Source: Rahnella victoriana
Lineage (GTDB): Bacteria; Pseudomonadota; Gammaproteobacteria; Enterobacterales; Enterobacteriaceae
Assembly: GCF_004330295.1 (NCBI RefSeq)
Contig: NZ_SJOJ01000021.1
Location: 1-64,000 of the forward strand
Length of the DNA stretch: 64,000 bases
Direction: 5' to 3'
A program made the translations under genes and the position numbers. Shown here piece after piece: positions 36,303-47,800 of the stretch. A model generated the notes under the pieces. The model worked only from the letters and a program-made list of their open reading frames with translations. It made no database searches and had not been told where the DNA came from. The first letter of the stretch is position 1. Each line of letters begins with the position of its first letter.

Positions 36303-36424
36303 CCCTCCCCTGCGAAGGGGAGGGTTGGGGTGGGGTATTAATGGAAAATCAATAAGTTGAATTAGGCTTTAACGTTGGTTATGCCTTTAGAACCCCCTCC
36401 CATCCTCCCCCTTCGCAGAGGGAG
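36303..36424. repeat. BIME-like pair of inverted REP elements, uvrA side
   Basis: Unit B (36303-36340: hairpin CTCCCCTGCGAAGGGGAG plus tail with G-runs at 36317-36335) and unit A in the opposite orientation (36391-36424) repeat, in reverse, the pair at 4195-4323. It fills the gap between the convergent uvrA and esterase genes. GGGGAGGGTTGGGGTGGGG fits an intramolecular G-quadruplex. Confidence 0.8.
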
Positions 36425-36433
36425 GCGCGTAGA

Positions 36434-37729
<1,296 letters not shown>

Positions 37730-38647
37730 TCACTGTTCAGAGGATGCGTCTAACGCATGAAGTTGCGGAAGCGCACTCAGCCGCTGATAAGCAAAGTCCC
37801 AGAATGTCCGCACCTTGCGCGGCATTTGCTGCACATGCTGCGCCATCAGTTGTACCGGCAACGGCAGCGGCTCGAAATCCGTCAGGATCCGCACCATCGC
37901 GCCCGCCTGCACATCATCACTCACCTGATACGACAATAGCCGCGCGATCCCCTGCCCGCTGCGCACCGCCAGCAACTGGGATTCCACGTCATTGGAGAGC
38001 AGACGCGGCGACAACCGGACGCGCAGTTCATCCTCGTGCGGCCCGAAACGCCATTCGCGGATTTGCGTGCGCAGCGTGCCCATCACCGTCTGATGCGAGG
38101 CCAGTTCCGACGGATGCTGCGGCTCGCCATGCTGCGCCAGATACGCCGGGCTGGCGACCAGCACGCGGGTGACTTCGGCGACCTTGCGCGCCACTTTGCC
38201 TGAATCTTCCTGATGGCCGATACGCACCGCCAGATCCAGCCCTTCGTCGATCAGATCCAGATTGCGGTCATTGAACATCATTTCAATTTGCATATCAGGA
38301 TGTTGCGCCAGAAATTCCATCACCAGCGGCGCGACGTGTTTACGGCCGAACTGCACCGGCGCGGTGATGCGCAGCAGGCCGCTGAGCTGGGTTTCTGCCG
38401 TGTCTTCCACCGCGTTCTGATACTGACTGAGCAGCAGCCGGGCTTTTTCCGCCAGCCGTGCGCCCGCTTCTGTCGGTGCCAGACTGCGGGTGGTGCGCTC
38501 CACCAGCCTCGCGCCAAAACGGTGTTCCAGCGAGGCAATGGCGCGGGTGATCGCCGGAGGCGAACGGTGAAGTTTGCGGGCAGCTTCCGCCAGGCTGCCA
38601 TACTGAAGTACAGCGACAAAAATCGCCATTTCGTCTAAACGGTCCAT
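37730..38647 (-). CDS. LysR-family regulator
   Basis: A 305-residue LysR regulator of the CrgA-type group, beginning MDRLDEMAIFVAVLQYGSLA with the helix-turn-helix at about 18-45 (AARKLHRSPPAITRAIASLE) and an effector domain from 90 on. It is divergent from a GST/FMN-protein pair and probably controls them. GGAAGA precedes the ATG at 38647. Confidence 0.9.
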   Translation of the reverse strand: MDRLDEMAIFVAVLQYGSLAEAARKLHRSPPAITRAIASLEHRFGARLVERTTRSLAPTEAGARLAEKARLLLSQYQNAVEDTAETQLSGLLRITAPVQFGRKHVAPLVMEFLAQHPDMQIEMMFNDRNLDLIDEGLDLAVRIGHQEDSGKVARKVAEVTRVLVASPAYLAQHGEPQHPSELASHQTVMGTLRTQIREWRFGPHEDELRVRLSPRLLSNDVESQLLAVRSGQGIARLLSYQVSDDVQAGAMVRILTDFEPLPLPVQLMAQHVQQMPRKVRTFWDFAYQRLSALPQLHALDASSEQ

Positions 38648-38747
38648 AGATTCTTCCACAAAGTGAAACACTCAATTTCAATCTTCGTGGATCACAATCA
38701 TTTAGTGCAAGAGTAATCTTGTCGTCAGACCCTAAAGGAGACAGCCC

Positions 38748-39368
38748 ATGCCCGCCATTCAACTTTACAGTACCCCGCTTTCCGGACACTGCCACCGCGT
38801 GACCCTGCTGCTGAACATGCTCAGCCTGCCGTTTGAGACGAAAGACGGCGGTCAGGAAGTGCGTCAGAGCGCCGGATTCGCGCAACTCAATCCGCTGCGA
38901 CAGGTGCCGGTACTTATCGACGCAGAACACGTGCTCACCGACAGCAATGCGATTCTGGTGTATCTGGTGAAACGCTATGCGCCGGACAGCCACTGGTTAC
39001 CGGAAGATCCGCTGCAGGCCGCCGAGGTGCAAAAATGGTTGTCCCGCGCCGCCGGTGAAGTGCGCTACGGTCCGGCATCCGCCCGCATGGTGAAACAGTT
39101 TTCTGCACCGGAAGTGTATGAAAGTGCGCTGAAAGTGACGGCGAAATTCCTGCCGCAGCTTGAACAGCATCTGGAAAGCCGGGAGTTTCTGGCGACGGAG
39201 CGCGCCACGATTGCCGATCTGGCCTGTTACGGCTATGTCGCCACAGCACCGGAAGGCGGGGTTTCTCTGGCAGATTATCCGGCCATTCAACGCTGGCTGA
39301 AACGGATTGAAAGCCTGCCGGGCTTTACGCCACTTCCGGCGTTGCCACTGCCTGAAATTGCGGGGTAA
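38748..39368 (+). CDS. Glutathione S-transferase family protein
   Basis: A 206-residue GST. The N-domain has YSTPLSGHCHRVTLLLNML, the cis-Pro loop NPLRQVPVLIDA and the EHVLTDSNAILVYL glutathione site; the C-domain ends with a helical bundle including TIADLACYGYV. A GGAGAC ribosome site is 8 bp before the ATG. It precedes an FMN-binding oxidase-like gene by 6 bp and is divergent from a LysR gene, so the pair is likely an induced detoxification operon. The substrate is unknown. Confidence 0.9.
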   Translation: MPAIQLYSTPLSGHCHRVTLLLNMLSLPFETKDGGQEVRQSAGFAQLNPLRQVPVLIDAEHVLTDSNAILVYLVKRYAPDSHWLPEDPLQAAEVQKWLSRAAGEVRYGPASARMVKQFSAPEVYESALKVTAKFLPQLEQHLESREFLATERATIADLACYGYVATAPEGGVSLADYPAIQRWLKRIESLPGFTPLPALPLPEIAG

Positions 39369-39374
39369 AAGACG

Positions 39375-40295
39375 ATGAATAACCCTTTCCATGCAGACGA
39401 AATCCTGGCTCAGGACATGGCAGGGTTTGACGTCACCGCGCACGGTATCCGCGAAGCGATGCCGGAACAGCACCGGCTGTTTTTCGCCGCATTGCCGTAT
39501 CTGTTTATTTCGACGCTGGATGACAGCGGCTGGCCAGTGGCAACCCTGCTGACCGGCCCCGCCGGGTTTATCCGTACGCCGGATGACAGCCATTTGCGGA
39601 TCAATGCGCCGCGCCGGGATGATGATCCGGCGCTGGCCGCCTTACAGCCGGGGAAACAGATCGGCGGGCTGGGGATCGATTTCTCCAACCGGCGGCGTAA
39701 CCGCGTGAACGGCAGGATCGGGCGCATGGATAAAAATCGCCTCGAGATCCTCGTCGATCAGAGTTTTGGCAATTGTCCGCAGTATATTCAGATCCGCAAA
39801 CTGGCCGATGTGCCGGTCCGTTTGCCGCTTCCCGCACGGGAAGACATGAGCGAACCGGATGACGATGCCCGCGCACTGATTGCCCGCGCCGATACGTTTT
39901 TTATCGCCAGCCACGCCCACGGCGGTGCCGATGTGTCGCATCGCGGCGGTCAGCCGGGGTTTGCGCATCTGGCGGGCAACCGGTTGTGGGTGCCGGATTT
40001 TCGCGGCAACCGTTATATGAATACGCTGGGGAATTTACTGGCAGAACCGCGCGCGGCGTTGCTGTTTATCGATTTCGAAAACGGTGACCTGTTGCATGTT
40101 CAGGGGCACACGCAGATCCACTGGCAACCGGAAGACATTCCCGGACCGGCGGGCGCAGAGCGTTACTGGAGTCTGGACATCACCCGTGTGTGGCGTTTTC
40201 GCGCCGCACTGCCGTGGCGGGCTGAAGCGGTGGATTTCTCCCCCGCCACGCTCAGCAGCGGTCAGTGGCCGCAAAATCAGCGGCCGATTTCCTGA
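39375..40295 (+). CDS. PNPOx-like flavin-binding split-barrel protein
   Basis: A 306-residue protein with a pyridoxamine-phosphate-oxidase-like split barrel in its second half (about 165-290: DTFFIASHAHGGADVSHRGG, then NTLGNLLAEPRAALLFID). The first half looks like a second, diverged copy (FISTLDDSGWPVATLLTGP). It probably binds FMN and acts on small molecules by reduction or oxidation; true PdxH activity is unlikely given the architecture. The start lies 6 bp after the GST stop. The 3' end overlaps that of convergent yjbR by 19 bp. Confidence 0.82.
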   Translation: MNNPFHADEILAQDMAGFDVTAHGIREAMPEQHRLFFAALPYLFISTLDDSGWPVATLLTGPAGFIRTPDDSHLRINAPRRDDDPALAALQPGKQIGGLGIDFSNRRRNRVNGRIGRMDKNRLEILVDQSFGNCPQYIQIRKLADVPVRLPLPAREDMSEPDDDARALIARADTFFIASHAHGGADVSHRGGQPGFAHLAGNRLWVPDFRGNRYMNTLGNLLAEPRAALLFIDFENGDLLHVQGHTQIHWQPEDIPGPAGAERYWSLDITRVWRFRAALPWRAEAVDFSPATLSSGQWPQNQRPIS

Positions 40296-40630
40296 CGTAC
40301 GGCTTCCGGCAGGCCGGAGACCACCAGCTGATAGGAACCGTCGATCAGATAATAAAACTGGGAATCGGGCAGCGAACCGTCGAGGAACACCGTGTTCCAG
40401 TGCGCTTTATTGAGATGATCACCCGGCACGATATCCGGGTGTTGGGCGCGTAATTGCTCAGCCAGCTCCGGGCTGGTTTTCAGCGAAATCGCCTCGCGGC
40501 CATCGATTTCACACACCATGGCAAACATCGCGTCGCCCACTTTTACCTGATTTGCACCGCGCTGATTTTCCACACTTTGCTCTGCGCCGGGTTTCCCCAT
40601 GCAATAGGTCAGCAGTTCCGAACTGGTCAT
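40277..40630 (-). CDS. yjbR: MmcQ/YjbR family protein
   Basis: A 117-residue protein of the YjbR family (E. coli 118 residues), with a CyaY-like fold and putative DNA-binding function. Recognisable segments are MTSSELLTYCMGKPGAEQSV, DAMFAMV and LNKAHWNTVFLDGSLPD. The in vivo role is unknown. It is near uvrA in E. coli too, here separated by the esterase and GST modules. Its stop lies inside the 3' end of the convergent flavin protein gene. Confidence 0.9.
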   Translation of the reverse strand: MTSSELLTYCMGKPGAEQSVENQRGANQVKVGDAMFAMVCEIDGREAISLKTSPELAEQLRAQHPDIVPGDHLNKAHWNTVFLDGSLPDSQFYYLIDGSYQLVVSGLPEAVRQEIGR

Positions 40631-40707
40631 GTTTGGGTTTCTCCTTGTAACGTGAAAGCTACGTGGCACGAAAGTGCCCTCGGTTAACCATAGCAAACCT
40701 GAACGAT

Positions 40708-42123
40708 TTACAGGCTTAACACAGAAGTCTTTTCTTTCTCAATGACAGGACGGGGAATGTCTCCTTTCTTACGCGCACCGATTTCTTCAATGATTTTGGC
40801 GAAGCGTGCTTCGTTGAGTTTGTAAAATACGCCCATGATGATCGCCGCGCTGATCGCCAGTAAGCAGGGCCAGATAAAGATCAGCTGGCGCAAGCCGAGT
40901 AAAGTCGCGCTGCTTTGTACCGCATTCGGGATATACCCGATCTGGGTCAGCATGATGCCGGGCAGAAAACCGGCGAGCGCGGCGGAGATTTTTCGCGAAA
41001 AGGTGTAACCGGTATACACCGAGCCTTCGGCGCGGATGCCGGTTTTCCATTCGCCGTAATCGACGGTATCCGGCACCAGCGCCCAGTTCAGGCTGTTGAC
41101 AAAGGCGGTGCCAAAGAACGCCATGCAGGAGAACAGCACAAAACTCAGCGAGCTGTTTCCCCACAGGAAATTAAAGATATCGCCGGTCGCCCACAGCAGT
41201 AATCCGCCCAGATACACCTGTTTTTTACCAAACCGTTTCACGCAGCCCGGCACCAGAAAGACACCGACCAGAATGCAGCCCATGCTGAAAAAACCCATCC
41301 ACGACAGCAGATGAATATCGTTGAGGACGTACTGCGTGTAATACACCTGGATCGCCAGTTTGATGTTAAACGCCGCCAGCGTACACAGGTTGGCGAGGCA
41401 CAGCACCAGCAACGGCGGATTGCGAAATATGGCGCGGAACGACCGCAGAATGCCGGATTTATGCCCCGCAGGCGTGAGTTCAACGTAACGTTCCCGCACG
41501 CCGCGATAGCACCAGCCCATACACAAAATGCCGCAGGTGGCGAAAATCAGCGCGGCGGAGAAATACCCCACCGACGGTGAAGCGCCGAGCAATGCCTGCA
41601 CCGGCATAAACCCGACGGTACAAAGCAGCAACCCGAGGGTCGCGCCGCCCTGCCGCCAGGCTGCCAGCTGTGCCCGTTCGTGTGGATTTTTGGTGATGGC
41701 GGGCACCATCGCGCCGTACGAACAGTTCATCAGGCTGTAGAACAGGCCGAACAGCATAAACAGTACGGTGGCGAGCGCCGTCTTCACCGGCAGGCCAAAA
41801 TCATTCGCCATAAACTGCGCGGTCGCCACCAGCCCGACCGGCACCGAGGCATAGAGAATAAACGGCCTGAACTTACCCCGCGCGCCAATACGGCGGCGTG
41901 AATCGAGTAACACGCCGGTCAGCATATCGGTGAAGGCGGTGAAAAATTTCGCCACCAGAAAGATGATGCCGCCATAAAACGCCGGCATCCCCAGTTCATC
42001 GGTATAAAATTTCAGCAGATACAGCGTGCCGATACACAACATCAGGTTCGAGCCAAAATCGCCCATTCCATAGGCGCACTTCTCACGCAACGTCAGCGGA
42101 TCAGGGTGATGACACTCTTTCAT
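40708..42123 (-). CDS. yihO: Sulfoquinovose importer YihO (GPH symporter)
   Basis: A 471-residue MFS/GPH family sugar symporter with 12 transmembrane helices, collinear with E. coli YihO, for example LREKCAYGMGDFGSNLMLC and NSLNWALVPDTVDYGEWKTG. In E. coli YihO is assigned to uptake of sulfoquinovose or its glycosides. It is the last gene of the minus-strand sulfoglycolysis operon (yihU-T-S-Q-P-O), 23 bp after yihP. GAGGA precedes the ATG. The cytoplasmic C-terminus is highly charged (KKGDIPRPVIEKEK). Confidence 0.92.
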   Translation of the reverse strand: MKECHHPDPLTLREKCAYGMGDFGSNLMLCIGTLYLLKFYTDELGMPAFYGGIIFLVAKFFTAFTDMLTGVLLDSRRRIGARGKFRPFILYASVPVGLVATAQFMANDFGLPVKTALATVLFMLFGLFYSLMNCSYGAMVPAITKNPHERAQLAAWRQGGATLGLLLCTVGFMPVQALLGASPSVGYFSAALIFATCGILCMGWCYRGVRERYVELTPAGHKSGILRSFRAIFRNPPLLVLCLANLCTLAAFNIKLAIQVYYTQYVLNDIHLLSWMGFFSMGCILVGVFLVPGCVKRFGKKQVYLGGLLLWATGDIFNFLWGNSSLSFVLFSCMAFFGTAFVNSLNWALVPDTVDYGEWKTGIRAEGSVYTGYTFSRKISAALAGFLPGIMLTQIGYIPNAVQSSATLLGLRQLIFIWPCLLAISAAIIMGVFYKLNEARFAKIIEEIGARKKGDIPRPVIEKEKTSVLSL

Positions 42124-42146
42124 AATCGATCCTCACAGTGAATGCC

Positions 42147-43532
42147 TTATGCCGTCTGCTTGCGCTGCTCGATTTCGGCCACGATGCGTACGTACATTTT
42201 CTCATTGAGGTTATAGAAGCAGCCCATCGCCACGATGGTGATCGCCGCCAGCGCGCAGGGATAGATGAAGATCAGCTGGCGCAGCCCTTCCTGCGTGCCC
42301 GCCGACTGCACGACGTTAGGCACATAGCCGATTTGCGTCAGCATCAGGCCGGGGAAGAAACCCGCCAGCGCCTGCGAGACTTTGCGGAAGAAGGTAAAAC
42401 CGGTGTAGACCGTGCCTTCCGAACGCACGCCGGTGCGCCATTCACCGTATTCCACCGTGTCGGAGACCAGCGCCCAGTTCAGGCTGTTGACGAACGCCGA
42501 GCCGAAGAACGCCAGACAGGAGAACGCCACAAAACTGACCGAGCCGCTGCCGTAGAAGTAGTTGAGGATGTCGCCGACAATCCACAGCGCCAGACCGCCG
42601 ATATAGACTTTTTTCTTGCCGAACCGCCGCACGGCAGCGGGCATCAGGAACACGCCGATGAAAATGCATCCCATGCTGAAAAAGCCCATGTAGGAGAGCA
42701 GGATCGGATCGTTGAGCACGTACTGCGTGTAATACACCTGAATTGCCAGTTTGACGTTGAACGCCCCCAGCGTGCAGAGATTGGCGATGCACAGAATGAA
42801 CAGCGGACGGTTACCGGCAATCGCCCGGAATGACTGCAACAGCCCCGGTTTTTGCGTGTGACTGGCGGGCTGCGCGTCGACATAACGCTCTTTCACCCCG
42901 GCATAACACAACCACATAAACAGCAAGCCCACCAGCGAGAACAGCGTCGCGGCAAAAATATAACTGCGCTGCGCACTGCCTTCCAGCAGGTTCATTACCG
43001 GCACAAACCCGACGGTACACAACAGCAGCCCCAGCGTGGCTCCGCCCTGACGCCATGCCGCCAGTGAGGCGCGTTCGTCCGGATTTTTAGTGATGGCAGG
43101 CACCATCGCGCCATAGGAACAATTCATCATGCTGAAAAATAATCCATACAGCATGAAGAGCAGCGTCGCCACCACGGTTTTACCGGTGATCTCCAGCGGC
43201 GTGCCGACGAAATTGGCGACCGCCAGCAAGGTCACCGGAAACGCGGCGTATAACACGAAGGGGCGGAATTTGCCTTTCGGCCCGATTTTACGGCGAGAAT
43301 CCAGCATGATGCCGGTGCCCATATCGGTAAACGCGGTAAAGAATTTGGCGATCAAAAAGATAATGCCGCCGTAAGTCCCCGGCAGGCCGAGCACGTCGGT
43401 GTAAAATTTCAGCAGATACAGCGTGCCGATATCGAGCAGGATATTGGAGCCTAAATCCCCCATGCCGTAGGCCAGTTTTTCCCTGAAAGGCAGGCGCAGG
43501 GTCGCAGGGTTTTCCGGTGTTGTCTGACTCAT
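42147..43532 (-). CDS. yihP: Sulfolactaldehyde-pathway transporter YihP (GPH symporter)
   Basis: A 461-residue GPH symporter collinear with E. coli YihP (LRLPFREKLAYGMGDLGSNI, NSLNWALVSDTVEYGEWRTG). It is about 55 percent similar in appearance to the neighbouring YihO, a clear tandem duplication of ancient origin. In E. coli it is proposed to transport sulfoquinovosides or to export dihydroxypropanesulfonate. It lies 56 bp downstream of yihQ and 23 bp upstream of yihO, with GGAG before the ATG. Confidence 0.92.
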   Translation of the reverse strand: MSQTTPENPATLRLPFREKLAYGMGDLGSNILLDIGTLYLLKFYTDVLGLPGTYGGIIFLIAKFFTAFTDMGTGIMLDSRRKIGPKGKFRPFVLYAAFPVTLLAVANFVGTPLEITGKTVVATLLFMLYGLFFSMMNCSYGAMVPAITKNPDERASLAAWRQGGATLGLLLCTVGFVPVMNLLEGSAQRSYIFAATLFSLVGLLFMWLCYAGVKERYVDAQPASHTQKPGLLQSFRAIAGNRPLFILCIANLCTLGAFNVKLAIQVYYTQYVLNDPILLSYMGFFSMGCIFIGVFLMPAAVRRFGKKKVYIGGLALWIVGDILNYFYGSGSVSFVAFSCLAFFGSAFVNSLNWALVSDTVEYGEWRTGVRSEGTVYTGFTFFRKVSQALAGFFPGLMLTQIGYVPNVVQSAGTQEGLRQLIFIYPCALAAITIVAMGCFYNLNEKMYVRIVAEIEQRKQTA

Positions 43533-43588
43533 TATTATTCTCCTTCACCTGCCGGAGCGATGTCCTGAACCCCGGCGGGTGAGCCTTA

Positions 43589-45625
43589 TCAGAGGTAACG
43601 TAATTCGCCGAACAGCGCTGCCCACTCGCTGTCTGCACGATAAAAGACCGGCGGTTTACCCAGCGGCGCGGCCACTGTGATATCGCCGCCTTGATGGGTT
43701 TCACCGGTCCAGGCGTTGATCCAGGTATCCTGCGGCAGATACAGCGACCACTCGCTGCGCCCTTCTTCATGCACCGGTGCCACCAGCAGATCGCGGCCAA
43801 ACAGGTACTGGTATTTCAGCGTGTAGGTACGGGTATCGTCTTCATAATGCAGGAACAACGGCCGCATCACCGGCAAACCGCTCTGGCTGTTATGCTTCAC
43901 GGCCTGTCTGATGTAAGGCTTGAGATGGGTGAACACGCCGGTCATACGGGCGAAATGCGCGATGGTTGCCGCGTCGCCGTCAAACTGCCAGTTATCACCC
44001 GGACGGTTGCCTTCGTGGGTGCGCATCATCGGCGTGAAAGCGCTGAAATCGCACCAGCGCAGCAGCAGTTCTTTGCTGCGTTTCATATCAAACAGCGTGG
44101 TATAACCGCCGATGTCGCTGTGATGCAGACCGTGGCCGCTCATCGCCAGTGATAAAGCTGCCGGGATCACCGAGGCCAGCCCGTCATCCAGGCTCCAGTC
44201 AACGTTCTGATCGCCCGCCCACATCATGGTCGAATACTTCTGGCTGCCGGTGTATCCGGCGCGCATAAAGAACAGCACCTCGCCGAGTTTGCCGGTTTCC
44301 TGCAAGGCTTCGTAATTGCACTTCGCCCACAGGGCGGGCCAGGCGTTGTGCATAATTTCCGCGCTGACGCCGTTATGCAGGAAAGTATCAGTAGGCAGAT
44401 ATTCGCCAAAATCGGCCATCCAGCCGCCACAACCCAGCTCAATCAGGTTCTTCTTGATGACGTCTTTAAACCACTCATAGGCCGCGGGATGAGTCAGATC
44501 GACCACGCCTGCGTAAAACTCACCGAACTCTACGTGGTAATCCTCGCCACGGGCGTCTTTGGTCAGATAGCCGTGTTCGGATGCCTCTGCGCATAAGTCA
44601 CGATCGCTGGCGACGTACGGATTGATGTAAGAAAGAAACTGCACGCCCTCTTCTTTCCAATGCGCGATACGCTCGTCGAGTTGCGGATACAGCTCGCAGT
44701 TCCACTTCCAGTTCCACATCACACGTTTGCCAAACGAGGTCATGCGGATACCTGACCAGTCCTGCGCCCAGAGGCCGTTGACCTTCACGCCGCCGTCACG
44801 CATGGCGTCGAGTTTTTGCTGGCAGACGTCCGTGCCCCCCTGAATGCCCAGCGTCACGCCGTCGTACACCCAGTCCGGCAGTTCGGGCTGGCGGCCTAAC
44901 AATGCGGTGAGTTTTTCCAGCAGGCTGATATAGCTGTCGGCGCATTCAAAACGCAGCGTGGCGTTGTCTTCCCAGAAGGCCAGTTCGTGATAATCCGGCG
45001 CACTGAAATCGAAATTCATATAGCCGCTGTTTTCAACGTGGCAGTAAACTTTCTGCGTGCTGACAAAAGTGGGTTGCGGGAAGAACGTCCAGTAATAGTC
45101 GCCGCCTGCGTTCTCTTTGCAGTCGGCCTGCCAGGTGACATAGGTCTGTTTGTTGCGCCCGACGCCCTGTTCGCTGGTCCACAGCGGGAAGGGTTTGCCG
45201 CGCAAATCAAAGTAGGAAAACTGTTCGCCGCAGCCGTAAATATGATCTTCTGGCTGTGCCGCCAGCCGCAGCCAGATGCGGTTATGCGCGCGGTTGTCGT
45301 TTTGCAAAGTCAGCTGTAAACGCCCGCTGTCATCGGTGGTGATCACAAGCGAAGCGCTGAGGCTGTCGCCCCGGCTGAAATGCAAATCCCATCCCGCCGG
45401 CTGCGCGGTAATTTTTACCTCGGTCAGGGCCACCTTTTCATTCAGGCGATCTTTAATACTGAAATTGCCACGGAACATCTCGATATCCGCCTCGCCGCGG
45501 CCAATCCATAAACAGGGCGCTTGCGCGGTATGACGTAAAATCAGGCGCTGCTGATAAATCAGCGAAAATTCATTATTACCGGCGATAAATTCAATCTGAG
45601 TATTTTTATTTTGTAGGGTACTCAT
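43589..45625 (-). CDS. yihQ: Sulfoquinovosidase YihQ (GH31)
   Basis: A 678-residue GH31 alpha-glucosidase-fold enzyme, exactly the E. coli length. It cleaves sulfoquinovosyl glycerol and related glycosides to free sulfoquinovose. Residues fall at E. coli numbers: nucleophile Asp405 (WMADFGEY), acid/base Asp472 (MMWAGDQN), and the sulfonate-recognising Gln288 (LWAQDW), Arg301 and Trp304 (GKRVMW) and Tyr508 (DIGGYT). Specificity is therefore confidently for sulfosugars. The ATG at 45625 is chosen by length and alignment; a frame continuing upstream is not coding. yihS is 17 bp upstream. Confidence 0.97.
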   Translation of the reverse strand: MSTLQNKNTQIEFIAGNNEFSLIYQQRLILRHTAQAPCLWIGRGEADIEMFRGNFSIKDRLNEKVALTEVKITAQPAGWDLHFSRGDSLSASLVITTDDSGRLQLTLQNDNRAHNRIWLRLAAQPEDHIYGCGEQFSYFDLRGKPFPLWTSEQGVGRNKQTYVTWQADCKENAGGDYYWTFFPQPTFVSTQKVYCHVENSGYMNFDFSAPDYHELAFWEDNATLRFECADSYISLLEKLTALLGRQPELPDWVYDGVTLGIQGGTDVCQQKLDAMRDGGVKVNGLWAQDWSGIRMTSFGKRVMWNWKWNCELYPQLDERIAHWKEEGVQFLSYINPYVASDRDLCAEASEHGYLTKDARGEDYHVEFGEFYAGVVDLTHPAAYEWFKDVIKKNLIELGCGGWMADFGEYLPTDTFLHNGVSAEIMHNAWPALWAKCNYEALQETGKLGEVLFFMRAGYTGSQKYSTMMWAGDQNVDWSLDDGLASVIPAALSLAMSGHGLHHSDIGGYTTLFDMKRSKELLLRWCDFSAFTPMMRTHEGNRPGDNWQFDGDAATIAHFARMTGVFTHLKPYIRQAVKHNSQSGLPVMRPLFLHYEDDTRTYTLKYQYLFGRDLLVAPVHEEGRSEWSLYLPQDTWINAWTGETHQGGDITVAAPLGKPPVFYRADSEWAALFGELRYL

Positions 45626-45642
45626 GATGGTCTCCGTGATGT

Positions 45643-46884
45643 TTATTTTGCATTGATGTCCAGCAGACCGGCGGCCACGGCGGGTGCCAGCCCCGGTGCC
45701 AGCGGCAGGCGCGGGATCACCAGACAGTGCAGAAGATGATAAATATCCTGTTTGCCATCCCAGACTTTGGTGGTGACTTTGTTGTCGGTATCCAGCTCCT
45801 GCCACCACGAGCCGTTTTCATAGTCCATCAGGTATTTGACGCAGTATTCCCACCATGTCTGATACCAGCTTTCGTATTGCGCTTCGCCGGTCAGGCAGTG
45901 CAACGCATACGCGGTGCCCATCGCCTCGACAATGGGCCAGCGCACCCGTTCGCGCACAATAGGCTGCCCTTCCCAGTCCACGGAATAAACAAAGCCGTCT
46001 GCGCCGTCCGGTGCCCAGGCATCGCGGATCGTGGCGTGGAACAGCCCTTTGGCATCTTCCAGCAGCCAGGCTGGCGGCGTTTCAAAACGGGCTTCAAGCG
46101 CGGCATGAAGATGCAGCATCAGGCGGCCCCATTCGATCCAATGGCCGGGCGTGCCGCCGTAAGCGCGGAAACGGTGCGCCGGATTGTCTTTGTTGTAATC
46201 GCGGATCGGGTTCCACTGCGTATCGAAATGTTCATTAACGCGATACTCACCCCGGCGGGCGACGTCATGAATGATCACCGAGGCAATTCTCAGTGCGCGA
46301 TCCAGCCATTTGCGCTCGTGCGTGACGTCGTAAACGATCAGGAAGGCTTCGACCGCGTGCATATTGGCGTTACCGCCGCGATAGGCTTCGGTTTCGCTGA
46401 ACGCTTCATCCCACGACTCGAGACACATCTGTTCATCTTCACTCCAGAAGTATTTTTCGGTCACACCGATGGCCTGATCGAGCAATGCTCTGGCGTCGGG
46501 ATGGCCGGTGGTGACCGCACTGGCCGCGCCCAGCAGGACGAAGAAATGCTGATAACCTTGTTTTGAGGCATCCACCACGCCTTCATCGTTTACGCAGGCG
46601 TACCAGCCGCCGTGCTGTTTATCCGCCAGCGCACCGTTGAGCGCGCGGATGCCGTGATCGACCAGCGAATACGCACCGGGACGGCCCATGCCTGCGGCAA
46701 CGGAATAGACGTGCAACATGCGGGCGGTGATCCACAAATGGGTGCCCATATCCGGCCGCACTTGCCCGTTATTGCCCAGCCAGCCGAAGCCGGTGGGCAC
46801 GGCGGCATTTTTGCCAAAATCGAAAATCCGGTCGGTTTCCTGCTCAAGCCAGCGATGGTGGCTTATCGTGTTAAACCATTTCAT
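45643..46884 (-). CDS. yihS: Sulfoquinovose isomerase YihS
   Basis: A 413-residue (alpha/alpha)6-barrel aldose-ketose isomerase of the AGE family. It converts sulfoquinovose to 6-deoxy-6-sulfofructose. The active-site residues of E. coli/Salmonella YihS sit at the same numbers: Arg55, His176, His248 and His383. AGGAG lies 6 bases before the ATG at 46884; an in-frame TTG two codons earlier is not the start. It is third in the operon, after yihT (15-bp gap). A mutarotase gene (yihR) expected between yihQ and yihS in E. coli is absent. Confidence 0.97.
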   Translation of the reverse strand: MKWFNTISHHRWLEQETDRIFDFGKNAAVPTGFGWLGNNGQVRPDMGTHLWITARMLHVYSVAAGMGRPGAYSLVDHGIRALNGALADKQHGGWYACVNDEGVVDASKQGYQHFFVLLGAASAVTTGHPDARALLDQAIGVTEKYFWSEDEQMCLESWDEAFSETEAYRGGNANMHAVEAFLIVYDVTHERKWLDRALRIASVIIHDVARRGEYRVNEHFDTQWNPIRDYNKDNPAHRFRAYGGTPGHWIEWGRLMLHLHAALEARFETPPAWLLEDAKGLFHATIRDAWAPDGADGFVYSVDWEGQPIVRERVRWPIVEAMGTAYALHCLTGEAQYESWYQTWWEYCVKYLMDYENGSWWQELDTDNKVTTKVWDGKQDIYHLLHCLVIPRLPLAPGLAPAVAAGLLDINAK

Positions 46885-46899
46885 TTTCAACTCCTTTCG

Positions 46900-47778
46900 T
46901 TAGCGGCGACGCGCCATCATTTCGTCCACAATGTCGCCCAGACGCTGCAATTTAGGCGCGGAAATATCCCTGAGCATGAGTTCGGTATCAGGTAAACCGA
47001 CCACGGATGACCAGACCGCACGGCCTGCGAGAAAACCGGATGCGCCCGCCGTCATGGCGACGCTGACCGCGCGCGGGAAGAGTTTTTCATCGACGCCGGA
47101 AGAGAGGATCACCCACGGCATATGAATATGTTCATTGAGGTGTTGCGAGGCGCGCAGCAGTTCGGCCTGCGTGCCGCGCCCGCTGAGCGGCATTTCGACT
47201 TTATAAAGGTCAGCGCCGCTGTCGCCGAGTTCTTTTGCGGCATCGATAATCGCCTGTTCGCGGTCAAATTTGTCGCCACGACGCGGCGGCCTGACCACCG
47301 GCTCGATAATGCTCAGCAAGCCGTGCGCATGGCAGCGTTGATTGAAGGCTTTCACCATCTCCAGGCGCTGTTGCGGGTCTTCATCGCTGCGCCACAGCAC
47401 CAGCAATTTCAGCGCCTTGCCGCCGTTTTCCCTGACCTGCTGCGGATCGACATTGTTGTCGATCACCACGCTGTCCACCGGAATGCCATTGCCCGGAATA
47501 AATTCGTCTGCCGCGACAATCATCGCGCAGCTTTTCGCGATGGCCTGTTGCTCAACAATCTGGCGGTAACAGAACTGCTGATCGACCAGAATCGCGGAAG
47601 CGTACGGCGATAAAATCCGCGCAGCATTGACTTTAAAATCGGTCAGCACCTGATCGGTGACCGGGGCTTTTGCGCCTGCGGCCATGAACATTAAGCGCAT
47701 CGCTTCCCGCTGATCGACCGCCAGCATGGCGAAGCCGCCGGAAGGACGGGTGATATCGTTAAGGCTGTAGTGAGTCAT
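46900..47778 (-). CDS. yihT: Sulfofructosephosphate aldolase YihT
   Basis: A 292-residue class I aldolase, the E. coli length. It splits 6-deoxy-6-sulfofructose 1-phosphate into dihydroxyacetone phosphate and sulfolactaldehyde. The Schiff-base lysine is Lys193 in [10 protein letters not shown], as in E. coli. AAGGA lies before the ATG at 47778. It is 22 bp downstream of yihU. DHAP feeds glycolysis, while sulfolactaldehyde goes to YihU. Confidence 0.97.
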   Translation of the reverse strand: MTHYSLNDITRPSGGFAMLAVDQREAMRLMFMAAGAKAPVTDQVLTDFKVNAARILSPYASAILVDQQFCYRQIVEQQAIAKSCAMIVAADEFIPGNGIPVDSVVIDNNVDPQQVRENGGKALKLLVLWRSDEDPQQRLEMVKAFNQRCHAHGLLSIIEPVVRPPRRGDKFDREQAIIDAAKELGDSGADLYKVEMPLSGRGTQAELLRASQHLNEHIHMPWVILSSGVDEKLFPRAVSVAMTAGASGFLAGRAVWSSVVGLPDTELMLRDISAPKLQRLGDIVDEMMARRR

Positions 47779-47800
47779 GCAACTTTCCTTGGTTAATGCG

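Noticed and set aside
45626-45808. N-terminal extension of yihQ
   Set aside because: It overlaps yihS; the ATG at 45625 gives 678 residues with all catalytic residues at E. coli positions.
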